Assembly (NCBI GenBank): GCA_018873245.2
Contig: JAEMBT020000009.1
Span: 806,001 to 870,000 of the forward strand
DNA length: 64,000 bases
Source: Archegozetes longisetosus
Taxonomy: Eukaryota > Arthropoda > Arachnida > Sarcoptiformes > Trhypochthoniidae
Reading direction: 5' to 3'
Program-made: the position numbers and the translations under genes
In this document: positions 1 through 12,749 of the stretch, piece after piece
Numbering within the stretch: the first letter of the stretch is position 1
Layout of the letters: the number at the start of each line of letters is the position of its first letter
Notes under the pieces: generated by a model
The model's input: the letters and a program-made list of their open reading frames with translations, nothing else
Database searches by the model: none
Told to the model about the DNA's origin: nothing

Positions 1-1481
1 TATTTTGTAGGAACATAAATGGAGTGCATTAGAAAAAAGTTTGAGATAAAACTTATAACAAGTGACTTAAGGATGACTATAATCTTTTTGTTTTTGTCTC
101 CCGAATTGACTCACTATCATTGCTAACAATTCCAAGATAAAGATCCAGTCATATACTAGTGATTATGATTTTTATTTACTTTCAATATATTTAATATTTA
201 ACTAATAGCATGAGTCGTATTGATGTCCATTAAGTTTATTCTTAGAGTTATGGCTTAAGGTATTCGAACAGATAAATAAAGATGTTATACTCATAAAAGT
301 TTATGAGTTAGAAATGGACATAATTCTTGCGACAGTTTATTATTAAGTATGTTATTCTGAATATTTTGTTCAGAACCGTTTGAACTTAACGAACAATCAT
401 GTTTTGCTGCCTAGAAATACAAACATTCTTAACATAAAACTTTCAAATATAAAATTGTGAGTTTTCAATTGGGGAAGTAATCGCATTGAACATACGTATA
501 TCTAAAAATACACTTTATAAGTCCAAAAATCAGTATGTAAAGTATTGAATTATTTCAGACAAACTCACAGAATATCAGTTCTTAACAACAATTACATAAA
601 TCATACACGAAGTAACAAATTTGTTTCTAAAAATTCTTTTTCTAGGGGAATATATCTATATCCTTAAGTCATTTCGCTAGTGTTTTCTAGATCCTACGAT
701 AATCTAGTAATTTATAAAATATATATAAAAAATCCTAGAAGAGTATGGTTTAACGGAGAAAGAATAGACTAGAAGCAAACTGTTACAAATACTTATTCAA
801 CATCTCTCTTTAGAGTAAGTTGTTTAAATCACGATTGTCCTTACTTCAGAATAGCCCTGATGCATATCAACACCAAGCTAGGTATACAGATAGTACTCGA
901 TGAGTAGAGCAACAAATGCAATAGATATCTGCCTCAAATCTAAGGAGTGGAGTTACTGGTTGATATAGGTATAAGCACTCAACTAGGAGTGAAAAATAAA
1001 AATTTCTTATCCATCACAGAGTTGTAAGGTAAGATTGGGCCAGGTTGGTTGGATTAGACTAGATGAGCAATAAATTATCTTATTTTATGCACATATGTGT
1101 AAATTCATTCTTCTGGCATGCAATTTATATTGAAATGTATGAAGGCTTGAACGTTTGTAGATCCGCCCCTTTAGATTTGCGACAGATACGTTTTGTATAT
1201 CTTACGTTCTACTCATCCAGTACTATTTGTATACTCTTTTTCGTATTGGTATCTCGCGGCAACTATTCTAAAGAAATTTCATCACGATTTCATACTTAAT
1301 AGTGATCTTACCCAACTTCTTTCTGACTTATTCAAACAAACACTCAGATCGCGTGTCATGTTGAGAGCCTGATCACTCGAATACTAGGTTGTCGACTGAT
1401 CGCCGATACATTATCCATAATTTAAAACTGAATTGAAAGATAATTTTTTTCCTACAAAAAAGTTGAAAATTTTAGTACATA
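1..1481. other. No recognisable gene
   Basis: AT-rich sequence with frequent stops in all frames. I see no protein similarity, repeat array or promoter that I can support. Confidence 0.5.
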
Positions 1482-1484
1482 ATG

Positions 1485-1609
1485 ATGAAAGTATTTGTAT
1501 TAATGTTGGTTTCATTAGTTTTTCTGTATCATAATAAAAATGCGAAATCATTAGCCTCTCAATTTACTACAGTAAAAGTTACGCATCAGTGGAATTGCGA
1601 TGATTTTCA
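1485..1609 (+). CDS. Possible first exon of an unidentified secreted protein
   Basis: A short frame begins with an ATGATG doublet followed by a strongly hydrophobic stretch (KVFVLMLVSLVFLYH), which looks like a signal peptide, then a polar segment with one Cys (HQWNCDDFH). It ends at a plausible splice donor, CATA/GTAAGG, near 1609. If real, this is the 5' exon of a spliced secreted-protein gene running rightward. I could not find a phase-matched downstream exon between 1.6 and 6 kb, so it may be a chance frame. The product is not recognised. Confidence 0.2.
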
Positions 1610-1667
1610 TAGTAAGGGTATGTCTTATGAAAAACGTCTAACTAATACTTTCAGTTTTATTTTCTAA

Positions 1668-3606
1668 TATCTAATTTTATATTTGAATGAATAGTTAGTG
1701 ATTTGTCTTCAAATTTATTATTTCAAATTATTAATTTATACTTATTTCTTAGTAAGAGTTAGTATTAAAGTTTATCAGATTGTTAGTTATTCCAATAAAG
1801 TGATTGATCATTAAAAGCCTGAGTAAATAGTTTATTTTAAACTTTAAGTCAAACGATAGAACTAACTGTTTTTGCATTGATTTCATTCAATTAATAAAAT
1901 AATTTATTAATAATGTGTTTTAACGTTTCTAATTGCTGCTCACTTGAATAATACATGTGACAGTTTTATTTGAATGTTAACTTTAAAAAATGATACTGTA
2001 TTTTATGAACCGATCAACTGTCATAAAAGTAGATCTAAGTTATTACTAATGTTGGCAGAGATGCATGTACAGTTAAGGACTTTGAAATTTTCTAAGGGTT
2101 TTACTGATCATCAGTAAATAATCAATTCAAGTCTCAATTTAGTGAAATAAAAGTTTGTTAACTGATTATTAATATTTGAAGGTCGAAATCTATTTATTCA
2201 AGAGTCATACATTTTGATATATTTTCGTTTTTTAACTCTTGTTCTAAATCCTATAAATATGCGGTTCTTTGTGGGCAACCCGCGATTCTAAGCAGTAGAC
2301 CCGACCCGAGCCGCAGTTCGCCCGCGTACCTATACTGTGCAGTACATTACATGATGGTACAGTATAATATATGCAAAATACACCAGGCCATGTGTGCATC
2401 AATGTATTTTTCTATTACCTATGCTTTAGCTGAACCAAACGTTTTTTCACAAAAAATGTGGTTTAGAAGTCTTGAAATGATCGTAAAGAGATCTAAATAT
2501 TGATAAATAGCCTATGTTAAACGTGGTAAGGAGCTTCATATAATAACCATACAACTCCAATTTGGAGAAGGGTGGCCAGGCTAAACCACTATATACAATA
2601 TGAATATCAAAAAGCTATAGAGAAGTAGATGTATTATACATGACATGTACTATACATTGTATAGTACAATGTGTCCCATTATCTTCTAAACTCATAAATT
2701 GAGTGCAATTCTTTAAATATTACGCATCGCAGAGATGTTCCTTATGAATAAAGGTTGAAATAAGTTAAAGAAAAGGTTATGTTTTACTTAAAAACACACG
2801 CAGTATATAAAATGGTCTTTTCAATAGAAGAGAGATTTTATTTATAAAACTCATTAACTAACTATTGTTGTGATCAAAAAATAACTTCTGAGCCCTGTTA
2901 TGAGTTTCAAACAATATGATTAAAGGAATTAAGCTTTGTTTAAAAAATAATGGATAATGTTTTTAACATACGCCATAAAGTATTGAGTTACCATTTCTAA
3001 ACACTAATTCTGTAACATTAAATTTGATGATTAGAAGTTTGTTTAAAAGTATAAAATTTTGGATCGACAAGTAACTTATTTGACGTCACTATAATACAGC
3101 CCGTTTTTTAAAACTAAACTAAGATTTTACAGTTAATACTCTATTGCTTTTGGAAATGTGAGTCAAAAGTGAGATCGCTCACTGAAATTTGAATGTTTCA
3201 AAATAAACCTTTAATAATGAACTATAATCTTACAAGCATATTTGAGAACTGTAATCCTACAAAGTAGTTTAGATATGCAAAATAAATTTGATTCAATTCT
3301 AAGTATAGTTGCATTGGTCGGCCCAGTTTTACTAAATTTTTCAAAAAATTCAGCTCTAACCTTATCACGAGATTTAGATAATAGATGAACTTTCAAAACA
3401 AAAATTTTTTCTTTTGTTGTGAACATTATTTTTATTATTAAAAGTGTTTTTAATTCAAAATGAATGACTAAGTAATCAAATTTTGTTTTATATGTTTTAA
3501 ACTGACTCATTAGTAAGTTCTGATTCATGAGTAATAATAAAGAAAAGTTGTTATAAGGATTTGAGTTTAGTTTTTAAAAAAACGGACAGTATAATGCAAT
3601 TTGAAA
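1668..3606. other. No recognisable gene; one GC-rich patch
   Basis: AT-rich non-coding sequence. The exception is about 2270-2332, with several CCG/GCG words (CCCGACCCGAGCCGCAG), followed at 2330-2380 and 2640-2670 by short self-complementary words around GTAC and TGTACTATAC. No coding potential is evident; this may be a remnant of a mobile element. Confidence 0.35.
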
Positions 3607-4335
3607 TGATTATCAACTTTGGGTCTGAGATAAAAGATATTGGAGAGTACATGTCTTAAGATAATTCGGCTGCTGATATGTCCCGAGTTGTCCGAAATAA
3701 GACACAGGAGAGCTAAGATTTTACTATCATATTACACGCAAGAAATTATTTAAAAACAATAAAAAGAATGATTTTTGAATTTTATTTATTTTTTAACTCA
3801 TAAATTCGTAACTATCCATAATGTATGTGATAGTTATGAAAAAAGATTCGTCACAATCTTTTTCATTTATATCGATATCGCTATCACATTGAAGTTTTTC
3901 ATTATCGCTGTCATAATTATTATTGTGATTTATGAAATTTTTCAAATACTCGAATAGTTTATTAGCTATGGGTAGTTCGGATTGTTTCGGCTCTAAAACA
4001 GTATCTATATTCAAATTTATATTTGAGATTTTAATTAACAATTTCAATATATTTGTTATATCGACATCTTATCTATTTGTATTTTATATCTGATAACAAA
4101 TGTAGAGATTGCGATTTTATTCGTAAAGTTCTGAAATAACTTAAAAATATCAAAGATACTGAAAAAGTTTTTCGCACTTTAGTTCTGTATAAATTTTGCT
4201 ATAGTATTTACACTCATTCTATGTCATATTGCGGGCAACTCGGGGCACATCAGCAGCTGAATTAGTGGTCAATAAACATTTTAAGACACATACTCTTTAT
4301 TGGCTTTGGTCTCAGACTCAAAGTCGATAATCACC
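3607..4335. mobile_element. Inverted-repeat (foldback) element, copy 1
   Basis: Two arms of roughly 100-115 bp (about 3607-3709 and 4219-4335) are imperfect reverse complements. The left arm carries words such as CTGCTGATATGTCCCGAGTTG, cut here to CTGATATGTCCCGAGTTG, and the right arm carries their complement around 4235-4260. The central part is AT-rich without a transposase that I can recognise. The arm sequence resembles the outer arms at 14.9 and 15.9 kb, so this seems to be one of two copies of a non-autonomous DNA-transposon family. Exact ends and a target duplication were not resolved. Confidence 0.55.
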
Positions 4336-6106
4336 TCAAAGTATCTCAGGGTCAGTTTATAAGATGAAACAACATACAGTAAGGATAATTCATGTCCGAA
4401 AATCTTGTATTTTGCCAACGCTAGTTATTACAAATACTTAGAGGCAAGATTACTATCAAATCTCAATTTCTGACAAGGCTAAATTTATGTTATTTTAATA
4501 TACTTTTTAAAAAATAATAAACTGACAGTATTTGTATGAATACTTTGAGCCATTAGACTGAATCTATCTCTCAATATTTATTATGTTGAAGTTTGTGTAA
4601 GTGTTTGCCAGTTTTTAATAAGTCACTTGATTTAATCTTTTAAGTTGCTCGAATGAAAATTTTTGAAGTGAACATTCAGAAGAAACTGATATACATGTAG
4701 AATAGATCTTATGAAATGCTCATTGAGTGAAATGGCTTCTTCAAAAATTTTATATTCTTATAAAGAAATTGGCCTCAGGCATCTATAAACGCGTTTGGAG
4801 TCTTGTAAACTTTTTGTGTTTGTTTGATTTAAATGTATAAACAGTTGTAATCGAATATTTTATGCAAAAATTATCGGCATATACAGTATATCTTGATTAG
4901 TTTATTCTATCTTTGCGACCAAAGGCGGTATCAATAAAGCGATGGAACTAAGGATGAAGACTCGCTCATATAATGGACAAAAAAATGACTTCTCAAGATT
5001 TTTTAGAAGAATGTATTAACTTATTTCCGGTGAAGGTTTTCGTTTAACAAGACAAATAGATTTTCTTGACTTCTAAGACTAAGATAAGAAAAATCGTAAG
5101 ACTAAGACTAAGACAAAGCCAGAAGTTTAGATACAAATATGGTCATTTAATCCATTAGAAATGATTCATTTTTGAAGTTTTCAATTATAAAACCATTTGT
5201 AAATCACTAGATAAACAATTGCACTCCTATTGCAATATATTTTAATAGTGAATGTCTTTGCGCTCAGTGTTGTTTTGTTAGTCTATTGATCATTTTATGA
5301 AACATATTAGATAATAAATTTCAAAATATATTATTATGACACAAGTAGTAAGACTAAGACTAAGCAAAAGATAAGCAAAACGACAATTTTTGACTATAAG
5401 ACTAAGACAAAGACAAGACAAACTAAAAATCTCTAAGCTATACAACACTAATTATTATCAATGAGTTCATGTGAACAAATTCATTAACTCTTTGATATTT
5501 TATCTTCTACAGTAGCTAGAATCCAATGTTATTTTTAATTAGCTTTTATCTTACTATTATATGATAAAAAATTTTCATTTTTAGCTCAGAGACAAATTCA
5601 GGACCGAAGTGATATTTAATATGAGCGACTGTTGAACTAGAATTCACGGGAAAGTACCGGTATACCATTTTACAGTTTAATTTACTACAAAGCATTATTT
5701 TCTCTACAAACTCAAAAGAAATTCGATACTATTGCAAAAGATCTCTTTTTTAAGTAATTTTAATGAAAAATGTTTATTGTAAGGGCTTTTTATTTTTGTG
5801 TTTTATAGATATTTCGAGAATTATTATTCAAGTTTCGTTATTTTTGAACAAGGTTTGAGTAAAAATAAACCATTTTTCTATTCAAATGCTTTATTAATGC
5901 TTGAAAAATAGTTTCAAACACTACTTTACAATTGAATATGAAAGTATGCATCAAGCAGAGAAAAAATTGTGTAACAATGAATAGAAGCACTTATCATTTA
6001 AATAAATTATAATTAAACTATTAAATAAATAACAAAATCGCTCAATTAATAGCCAAATCGTAGTCCAAATAATATTCTATTCAGAATTGAGGTTAAATTT
6101 GTGTCT
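4336..6106. other. No recognisable gene; short AAGACTAAGAC clusters
   Basis: AT-rich sequence. Two patches (about 5077-5125 and 5347-5425) are built from imperfect repeats of AAGACTAAGAC and resemble each other; they may be a degenerate simple repeat or the ends of a small element. Nothing else stands out. Confidence 0.35.
5890..5895 (-). promoter_or_regulatory. Candidate polyadenylation signal for the His/Gly-rich gene
   Basis: AATAAA on the minus strand about 210 bp beyond the stop codon. A second AATAAA overlaps the stop itself at 6106-6111 and is probably too close to serve. Confidence 0.3.
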
Positions 6107-7792
6107 TTATTTTCCGTAGTGACCGTGTCCATGTCCTCCATGTCCTCCATGTCCTCCATGTCCTCCATGTCCTCCGCCATGATGTGAATGATGGCTAGAG
6201 TGGTGATGATGTGGGTTCTTATGGCTCCAATGTGAATTATGATGTCCATGACCACCATGACTGCCATGTTTGTTACCCCACGCCCCATGACCGTGAGATC
6301 CATGTGATCCATGAGAACCATGTCCGTGGTGGCCACTTCCTCCCCATTTGTTCTTTCCATGGTGTCCACCGTGTGACCCGTGATGATGACCAGATTTATG
6401 AGACCCGTGAGAGCCATGAGATTTCTTACCACCCGATTCTCGGTCCCAAGACCATTTCTTCTCATACCCATGACCTTTGTCTCGATTCCAATGGGCCTTA
6501 AAATTGTTGATATTTCATTAAAACGGATCTAAATACAAGTTTTGGTAATCTGAACTTTGACCCATACCTTATTACCCCAATTGCCCCAGTGTCCCGCTTG
6601 ATGCCCACCTCCGTGTTTTCCCCAATGGCCACCGTGTTTGTTCAACCCGTGTTGATTCCAACCTCCATGACCTAAACAATTGAAATTTCACTTTAGATCT
6701 ATATTATTTGAGAGCAATTATTTTGCTTTTTGTTAATCTATTTTTGGAATTAATTATCAAAGTAAATGTAATAGAAAAGTTTAATAGCATTTATTAAGTA
6801 ATTTTTTATATCATTTTTCATATTTTTCAAGCATAAAAATCATTGTTTTGAACTGATATGAAATTCTCAAAACTGGTGTAGCTCTACGTAAACTTAGTGC
6901 TAACTAAGTTATACTTAAAATGCAATTAATTAAGCAAATGGAGTGTATTGTAAGAAAGTTTTTTATCTCGCTTGAACGAAATGTTAAGTTAAACTTAGTC
7001 TAAATTGAAAATCTTTCAGAATATACTTTAAATAATTATATGAGATAAACGAATGTCAAATTGAATGATTTATTTATTAGGTTAGTCGAAGGCAAAAAAA
7101 CGCTGTTCTCTATCAATACTCCTTAAATTGATGAGTATCACTCAACTTAACCTTAGTTAAGTCTTAAAATATGAGCATGATTTGACAATAATACAGTCAA
7201 ATCTATCCTAAATTAGCTTTTTCACTGGTAGAAACTACTCACCCCAGTTTCCATGATTGCCGTGATGTCCATGTCCGTGATTTCCTGTTTACCGAAAATC
7301 GCGATCAATTATAATACTGGTAGAGAAAAGATTTTTATAATATTCTTACCCCATGACTGTCCATGTTTTCCTTCAATCGATCAAAAAAACAGAAAAACAT
7401 TTTAAACAAGTTAATCGAAACAAGAAAACTTTCTAAATCTACTTGAAATGAAGTTTTGAAAGCTTATCTGATATTTAGCCTAAAAAATTTCTTAACTAAT
7501 GCTTAAGACTAGCTTTAGACTCATGTCTTAGTACTTCAAAAACAAGTTCGAAAAATTTTTTAAAATTCAAACCCCAGTGGCCGTGTCCTCCGCCATGTGA
7601 ACCATGACCACCACCGCCTCCAGAACTACTGTGATGGCCACCATGTGACCCATGGTGGTGACCAGCTGCCATCATTAAATCCTTTTCATCGTCTTTCACA
7701 TATTTCTCATTAACTTTAACATCACTCTCAGCAATGACTAAATTAAATACAACATAAATAACACATAAACCATAGCAAACATTCACCTTCAT
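6107..7792 (-). CDS. Small secreted His/Gly-rich protein (five exons)
   Basis: Read on the minus strand as exons 7792-7573, 7370-7350 (a 21-bp microexon), 7284-7243, 6671-6568 and 6496-6107. The codon phases match at every junction (phase 1 at three, phase 0 at the last). The ATG at 7790-7792 starts a signal peptide (MKVNVCYGLCVIYVVFNLVIA), then an acidic/Lys segment (about residues 22-40), then a His/Gly/Ser-rich mature region starting AAGHHHGSHGG, with Trp-Gly at the ends of most exons. The last exon is dominated by SHGSHG and GHGGHGG runs and ends HGHYGK before TAA at 6107-6109. Such sequences bind transition metals and occur in arthropod cuticle, silk and antimicrobial Gly/His-rich peptides; the actual role is unknown. 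It shares its layout (signal peptide, AAG-H motif, Gly codons split at introns after Trp) with the gene at 12.75 kb and is divergent from it. The weakest splice call is the first donor, GTTTGA. Confidence 0.75.
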
Positions 7793-7859
7793 AATGGAAA
7801 TGTTTGAAATACTGGATCTGAAAGATTTGATCAAATAAAACTTAGTATTAATCGGAAAT

Positions 7860-7894
7860 GTCTGATCAATCGATCTGCGATCAGATCTTATATA
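7860..7894 (-). promoter_or_regulatory. Core promoter (TATA plus initiator) of the His/Gly-rich gene
   Basis: On the minus strand TATATAAG (7894-7887) is followed 31 bp later by TCAGAC (7865-7860), a fair match to the arthropod initiator TCAGT. The predicted 5' untranslated leader is about 70 nt before the ATG at 7792. Confidence 0.55.
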
Positions 7895-10800
7895 CTAAAA
7901 GATTTAAGCCATTAATTGATTAATGTGTGTATGCGCGTTATTGAAAGAGAGACACAAGTTAATTGTCTATAAAAAAGCATTTATCAAAATATTAGCCAAA
8001 TAACTTATTTACCCTGTTCTCAATACCTGGATTTGTAGGTGTGGATTAAAAAGTAAAAAAAACATTTTCTTAGAAGATTGTGTGCTTTTAATTTCTCACA
8101 TCATTTACATAACAGTGCTTTTCACAGGTGCTTTTCACAGGTACTTTTCCCTACCATTAGTCTATTGAAAGGGAATTTTCGAACTATTATTTCCGAAATA
8201 ATTATTTAAAAAGCTATTTAGCTTTCAAGCATAATTAGGCTATAAAGAATATTTATCTAAAAAGTGACCCTTAAGGGCATACTAGCTATAAAGTCATAGA
8301 ATTACTTGAATGGATCACTTAATTTGTCTATTAGCCCATATCGACACTGATATCTCAAATAAGCATTTTTTGCCTCAAATTCAGTATTAGTTGAAATATT
8401 TATGTTAAGCGTATTTCGTTTGATTGCGTTTTGCTTAATTAGCTCTGATTTTGTTGTTATGTAAAGTAATCTTTTGTGCATTGGTTCAAAGATAACAACA
8501 ATTTTGAAAAACAAAGCAAAATTCTAAATATTAGACTCAGGTAGAGGAATAATAGACTTTGCTTATTTAAATTCTTATTTAAGTGCATTTTTAATCTAAC
8601 TAAAATTATTTGAGGCAAAATCTCGTTTTCAACACGAAAGTGTTTTTATAAGCTTTTCTTAAGCAAAATGTTAACTAAAGTAATCTAAGCTATCTGATTT
8701 TTTTCTCAGTTGAGAAAAAGGTAATCTATTTAGAGATAATTTGTTAATAGACTTATTAAATTTAATTATTTTTTAGAAACTTAGTTCAAAAAAATAACAA
8801 ATGTATTAAATGGACAGATTGAAAAAAATCCAATTAGAGATTCGAGACTAAAATAATAGCTGACATGGAATGAAGGGTCAGGAAAAAAGTGTCATTTTGA
8901 AGGGTAATCGTTATTGTTCTGTATCACTAATTAGTGTCAACTATTCGGTTACAAATGACTGAATAGCCTATCGATCTAGTACTGCACACAATTCAATAAT
9001 AGTAGAGTTGAATAGAGCACTAAAAAAGACTAGTCTTAGACTTTCACTGATAGCCTGATATTGAACTAAGATTTGAAAAAATCGTGTTCGTTAGTGAAAA
9101 TAATCTTTTTGTCGATTAGTCTAGTTTTTCGATGAACCGGATCGAAGACTAATTGATTTCTATTTCACTAAATGCCTGTTTATTCAAATGATGACTTTTG
9201 TCACAGATTTTGCTTTCAAATTTGAAAAGCCAGTAGACAAATTTCTATACTAAAAGGACCTAATTTTCTCTTACTGTTACTTCTAATTATCATAATTAGA
9301 ATTACACACTTATCCATTTTATTTGGCAATTATTCAAATTGTCTAAATATTTTTCACATATACTATGCAAGTGATTATTTTATATACCCAGAAACAAATA
9401 CTATTCCTAATACAAATACGGATTTGACATCAAAGTCAAACTCAGTAATCAATCATAAATAGGATGAATATTTGTTTGGTTTATTTGAGCACTAATTGCC
9501 ATACCTTTTCCATTTGAATTAATTACAGAATTTTGAACCAATGTTTCGGCTAAATATACCAAAAAATGAAGCAAATATTTAGTCTAATAATTATTCTTTT
9601 AAGGTTTACATATAGCTTGCGATATTTTTATTGTTTTTCCTTCGAAATAAATTTATTCTATGAGTGATAACTGTTACAAACAGATCACGCATTTTATTGA
9701 AGAAACGCTACTTTTAAGTTAAAGGTAAAGAGCTTTTGGAAATAGTTTTTGGAATAACTGAAAATATTTGTGTAGTCGGAACACACTATGCCTCTCGATT
9801 ACATGTCTAGTACTAACAATAAGGCATTTTCAGATGAGCTCTAGATGTTATTGTTTGCTAGGTTTCAACGTCCTAGAGGCTTTTAAGTCAGAAGTCAATA
9901 CAGACGATATGTACTATAAGGAAAGAAGGTGTTTGCTAAAACGAGTTTTTTGTGCACTTAATATAGAGGAATGACTTTAATATTTAAAAGATGTATCTTT
10001 AAGTTTCAAAAGCTTATTAGTATGAGTCAAAGTATGTCATTTAGTGCGTAGTTCTAAGCTTTCGGTAAACTATGATAAGTGTTAAAACTTAGGATTTGTC
10101 TTGAGAAAACTTATGTAATTCTCAATCATTATTTGTAATAAAATATTTGCATTCAAGTTTTTATTATTCTAATATCTTATTAAATGTTTCCCCTATTATG
10201 CATATCTTGTATTGATTTTCTTTTTTTAAGCATTCGGTTTGACAAAGACTTTTTCTTTATAACACTACTCTGTATATTTGATAACTGCTCTATTTATGTA
10301 TCCGATACTTGGAACCAAAAATAGTATGCCCTTGAAGTCTATGGACATGAATAAATGTTTAAGATTACTGTTGACGCATACTTCGCTTAGAATGAGAGTC
10401 AGAAAAATTTGGATCTTAAATAGAAGTTTTAAATGCGGAACTCTAATTTGTATCTCTTTCATTTAAAATAAATGACGTCAGGCCATTAATGCAAAACTTA
10501 TTTGCTTGTATTGAGAAGGCGTTCATTGAGAAATAACCAGTTAATAAAAAGTTGATAATTTACATTAAAAATTTGCTTCTTATCCAAGGACTTTCCACAT
10601 AGGGCGACCACCCGTTCAGTCTATGACTGGACAGTTCCGACTTTTCCATTGAAATTTTGAAAATCCAGTTTATTCGTAAAGACCAAACTGATTACATTCA
10701 CAAATTCAGACTACAATGACTGAAGTAATTTTAGTAGTTTACCTCATTTATATCGAATTGGAAGTGAAAGTGTAAATAGATGGAAGTGGTGCTCCACGTT

Positions 10801-12634
10801 AGTCCAGCCGACCTAAGCAATTTGACAAATTAAGTCAAACTTTCTAGTCTAAAGATTTGACTAGTTTGAGTCGGGTCCGAGACGAGTCTAAATCGAGTCC
10901 GGGTATGACTCGAATTTGAACAGATTTGGATTTATATTAAATTTGAAAAATATTCTGGAACTATATGAGTATCTAGAGTTTCCTAGATGATTCTGCAATT
11001 TTACCGTAAAATGTAATAATTTTCTAGGACGTCCTGGAATTCGCAACAAATTCTAGAATTTATTAGAACATACCACAATCTAATTAGAACATATCACAAT
11101 TTAATTAGTTTGAGCCTTCGGGTAGGTTTGATGCAAGTCCAAATAGAACCAAATCGTCGTTTGAATAGACTCAACTCAAACTCAATGTGTGCAGAACACT
11201 AGGTAAAAGTGTGTAAATGAAGGGAATGTGCTTTAGCAGTTTTCGTGCAAACAAGATATAAGAAACTATGCAAAAAGCATTGTTATAGGAAAACTTCTGA
11301 TAGCCTCTCTTTGATATTTAGTGTCAAGTTTCGAGCTGACTAGCGTGGTCACCCTATTCCCGCTATACGCTGTATCTTTCTGCGTCAAAGTTTAAACAAT
11401 GCTTCGATAATGCATTCGCTTATGAATGCGCCTGAAATTGAGAAGCTTCAATGATTAAGCAATTTCTTATTGATTATAATGACAAAATGCACAACAATGA
11501 ATAAATCAGATTTAATAGAATTTCTCCATTTAAGATCCATTATTCAAACCAAGGTCTTTCAATTGGTTATTAAGATTTACTTTTTCTAAAACAAGATAAA
11601 GTTGTTTAAAATTGATAAATTATGCAAAACTATTCTATGAATAATTTATTAAAGAAGATATTTTTGCCTCACTAAACTTGTAGGTTTAGATAGACCTATT
11701 CATTAGGCCAATGAGCTAAGACCCGACCAGCCTGATATATCTGGCACTTTGTGCCATTGAAAAACCGACTTTTCGTTTTGAACCGACCGCTTGAGCCAGA
11801 CAGTAGCCCAATGTTCAGCTCTAACTTTATGTCTATACTCATAGAATCGAGTGAATATAGACCATCAATAAACACGCGTAGGTTACAATGATACAAAGGT
11901 TGATATAGATTATAGAATTATACAGAAGTTTACTTTATCCAAAAATAGTCTCTTAAGTTTGCAAAAAAACACTCACGTACTCAATGACTTTCAAAATGTA
12001 TACATAGAAATGTGTTCAACTTGATTAACAAGACTACAAAATCAATCATTTGCTAAAAATCATTGACTATTCTGGTTTCTCTCAGACTTGTAGTATAATT
12101 GAAATTATAGATAAAAGTTAAGATAGATAAAGAAAAGCGCATAACTCACCCAGTTTTGCACTCAAATTTCAAAAAATTTCTATTATCACAACATAATCAA
12201 TCGTTAATATTGAAACCTAAAAATATTACTGAGTCAAAAATGATAATTTTATAAATATCTATACATTTGTGCCAATAAAGCAACAAAACCAATTAATACA
12301 AAATACCTAAGATTTTCTGAAACTGATAAAACATTTTACATGCCTTATGATTTTTAGTGACTAATAATTATGCAAATATTAGAATTAACTGTTAGGCCAT
12401 ACAAAACATTTATCGAAAATTGCTATTGATTTCTAGTGCGATGTTTGGCGGAAGTAAATTATGCCATAATTAAGGTATGCAAACAATTAAATCAATAGAT
12501 GCATAAAATAATTACATTTATTTTCAATACACGCGACTGTTAACAGTTTTTGAAAATTGATTACACTTTTGAGATAAACTAAATAAATTAGAAAATTAGC
12601 TAACGAGAAGAAAAAGAAGGAAAACAAACTCAAA
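7895..12634. other. Intergenic region between the two divergent His/Gly-rich genes
   Basis: About 4.7 kb of AT-rich sequence without a supported gene. There is a small direct duplication at 8116-8148 (GCTTTTCACAGGT repeated). A patch at 10840-11170 holds degenerate GAGTC/TCTAG-type words and a tandem piece (two similar stretches around 11065-11105). Short open frames here have no recognisable features. Confidence 0.45.
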
Positions 12635-12672
12635 TATAAAAAGGAGAGCAAAAACTTATTTTTTCATCAGTT
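12635..12672 (+). promoter_or_regulatory. Core promoter (TATA plus initiator) of the Gly/Lys/His-rich gene
   Basis: TATAAAAAG at 12635-12643 is followed by an initiator-like TCAGTT at 12667-12672, with its A about 34 bp after the first T of the TATA box. A leader of about 80 nt precedes the ATG at 12750. Confidence 0.65.
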
Positions 12673-12749
12673 CCTCAACAGCTCCTAGAAGTGAACACAT
12701 AAGTGAATAGAGGAATAAAAGTCTGAAACTTTTCAAAGTCTTCAAACAA

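Noticed and set aside
2270..2332. GC-rich patch as a coding exon or CpG island
   Set aside because: It can be read as a short frame but lacks convincing splice sites or similarity, and is too short to call an island.
6046..6501. Met- and His-rich frames in other registers over the His/Gly-rich exon
   Set aside because: They arise from ATG-containing GGACATGGA-type repeats read out of frame. The spliced minus-strand reading explains the region better.
9768..10466. Short open frames at 9.77-9.97 and 10.28-10.47 kb
   Set aside because: They lack signal peptides, recognisable motifs or splice support, and their length is expected by chance.
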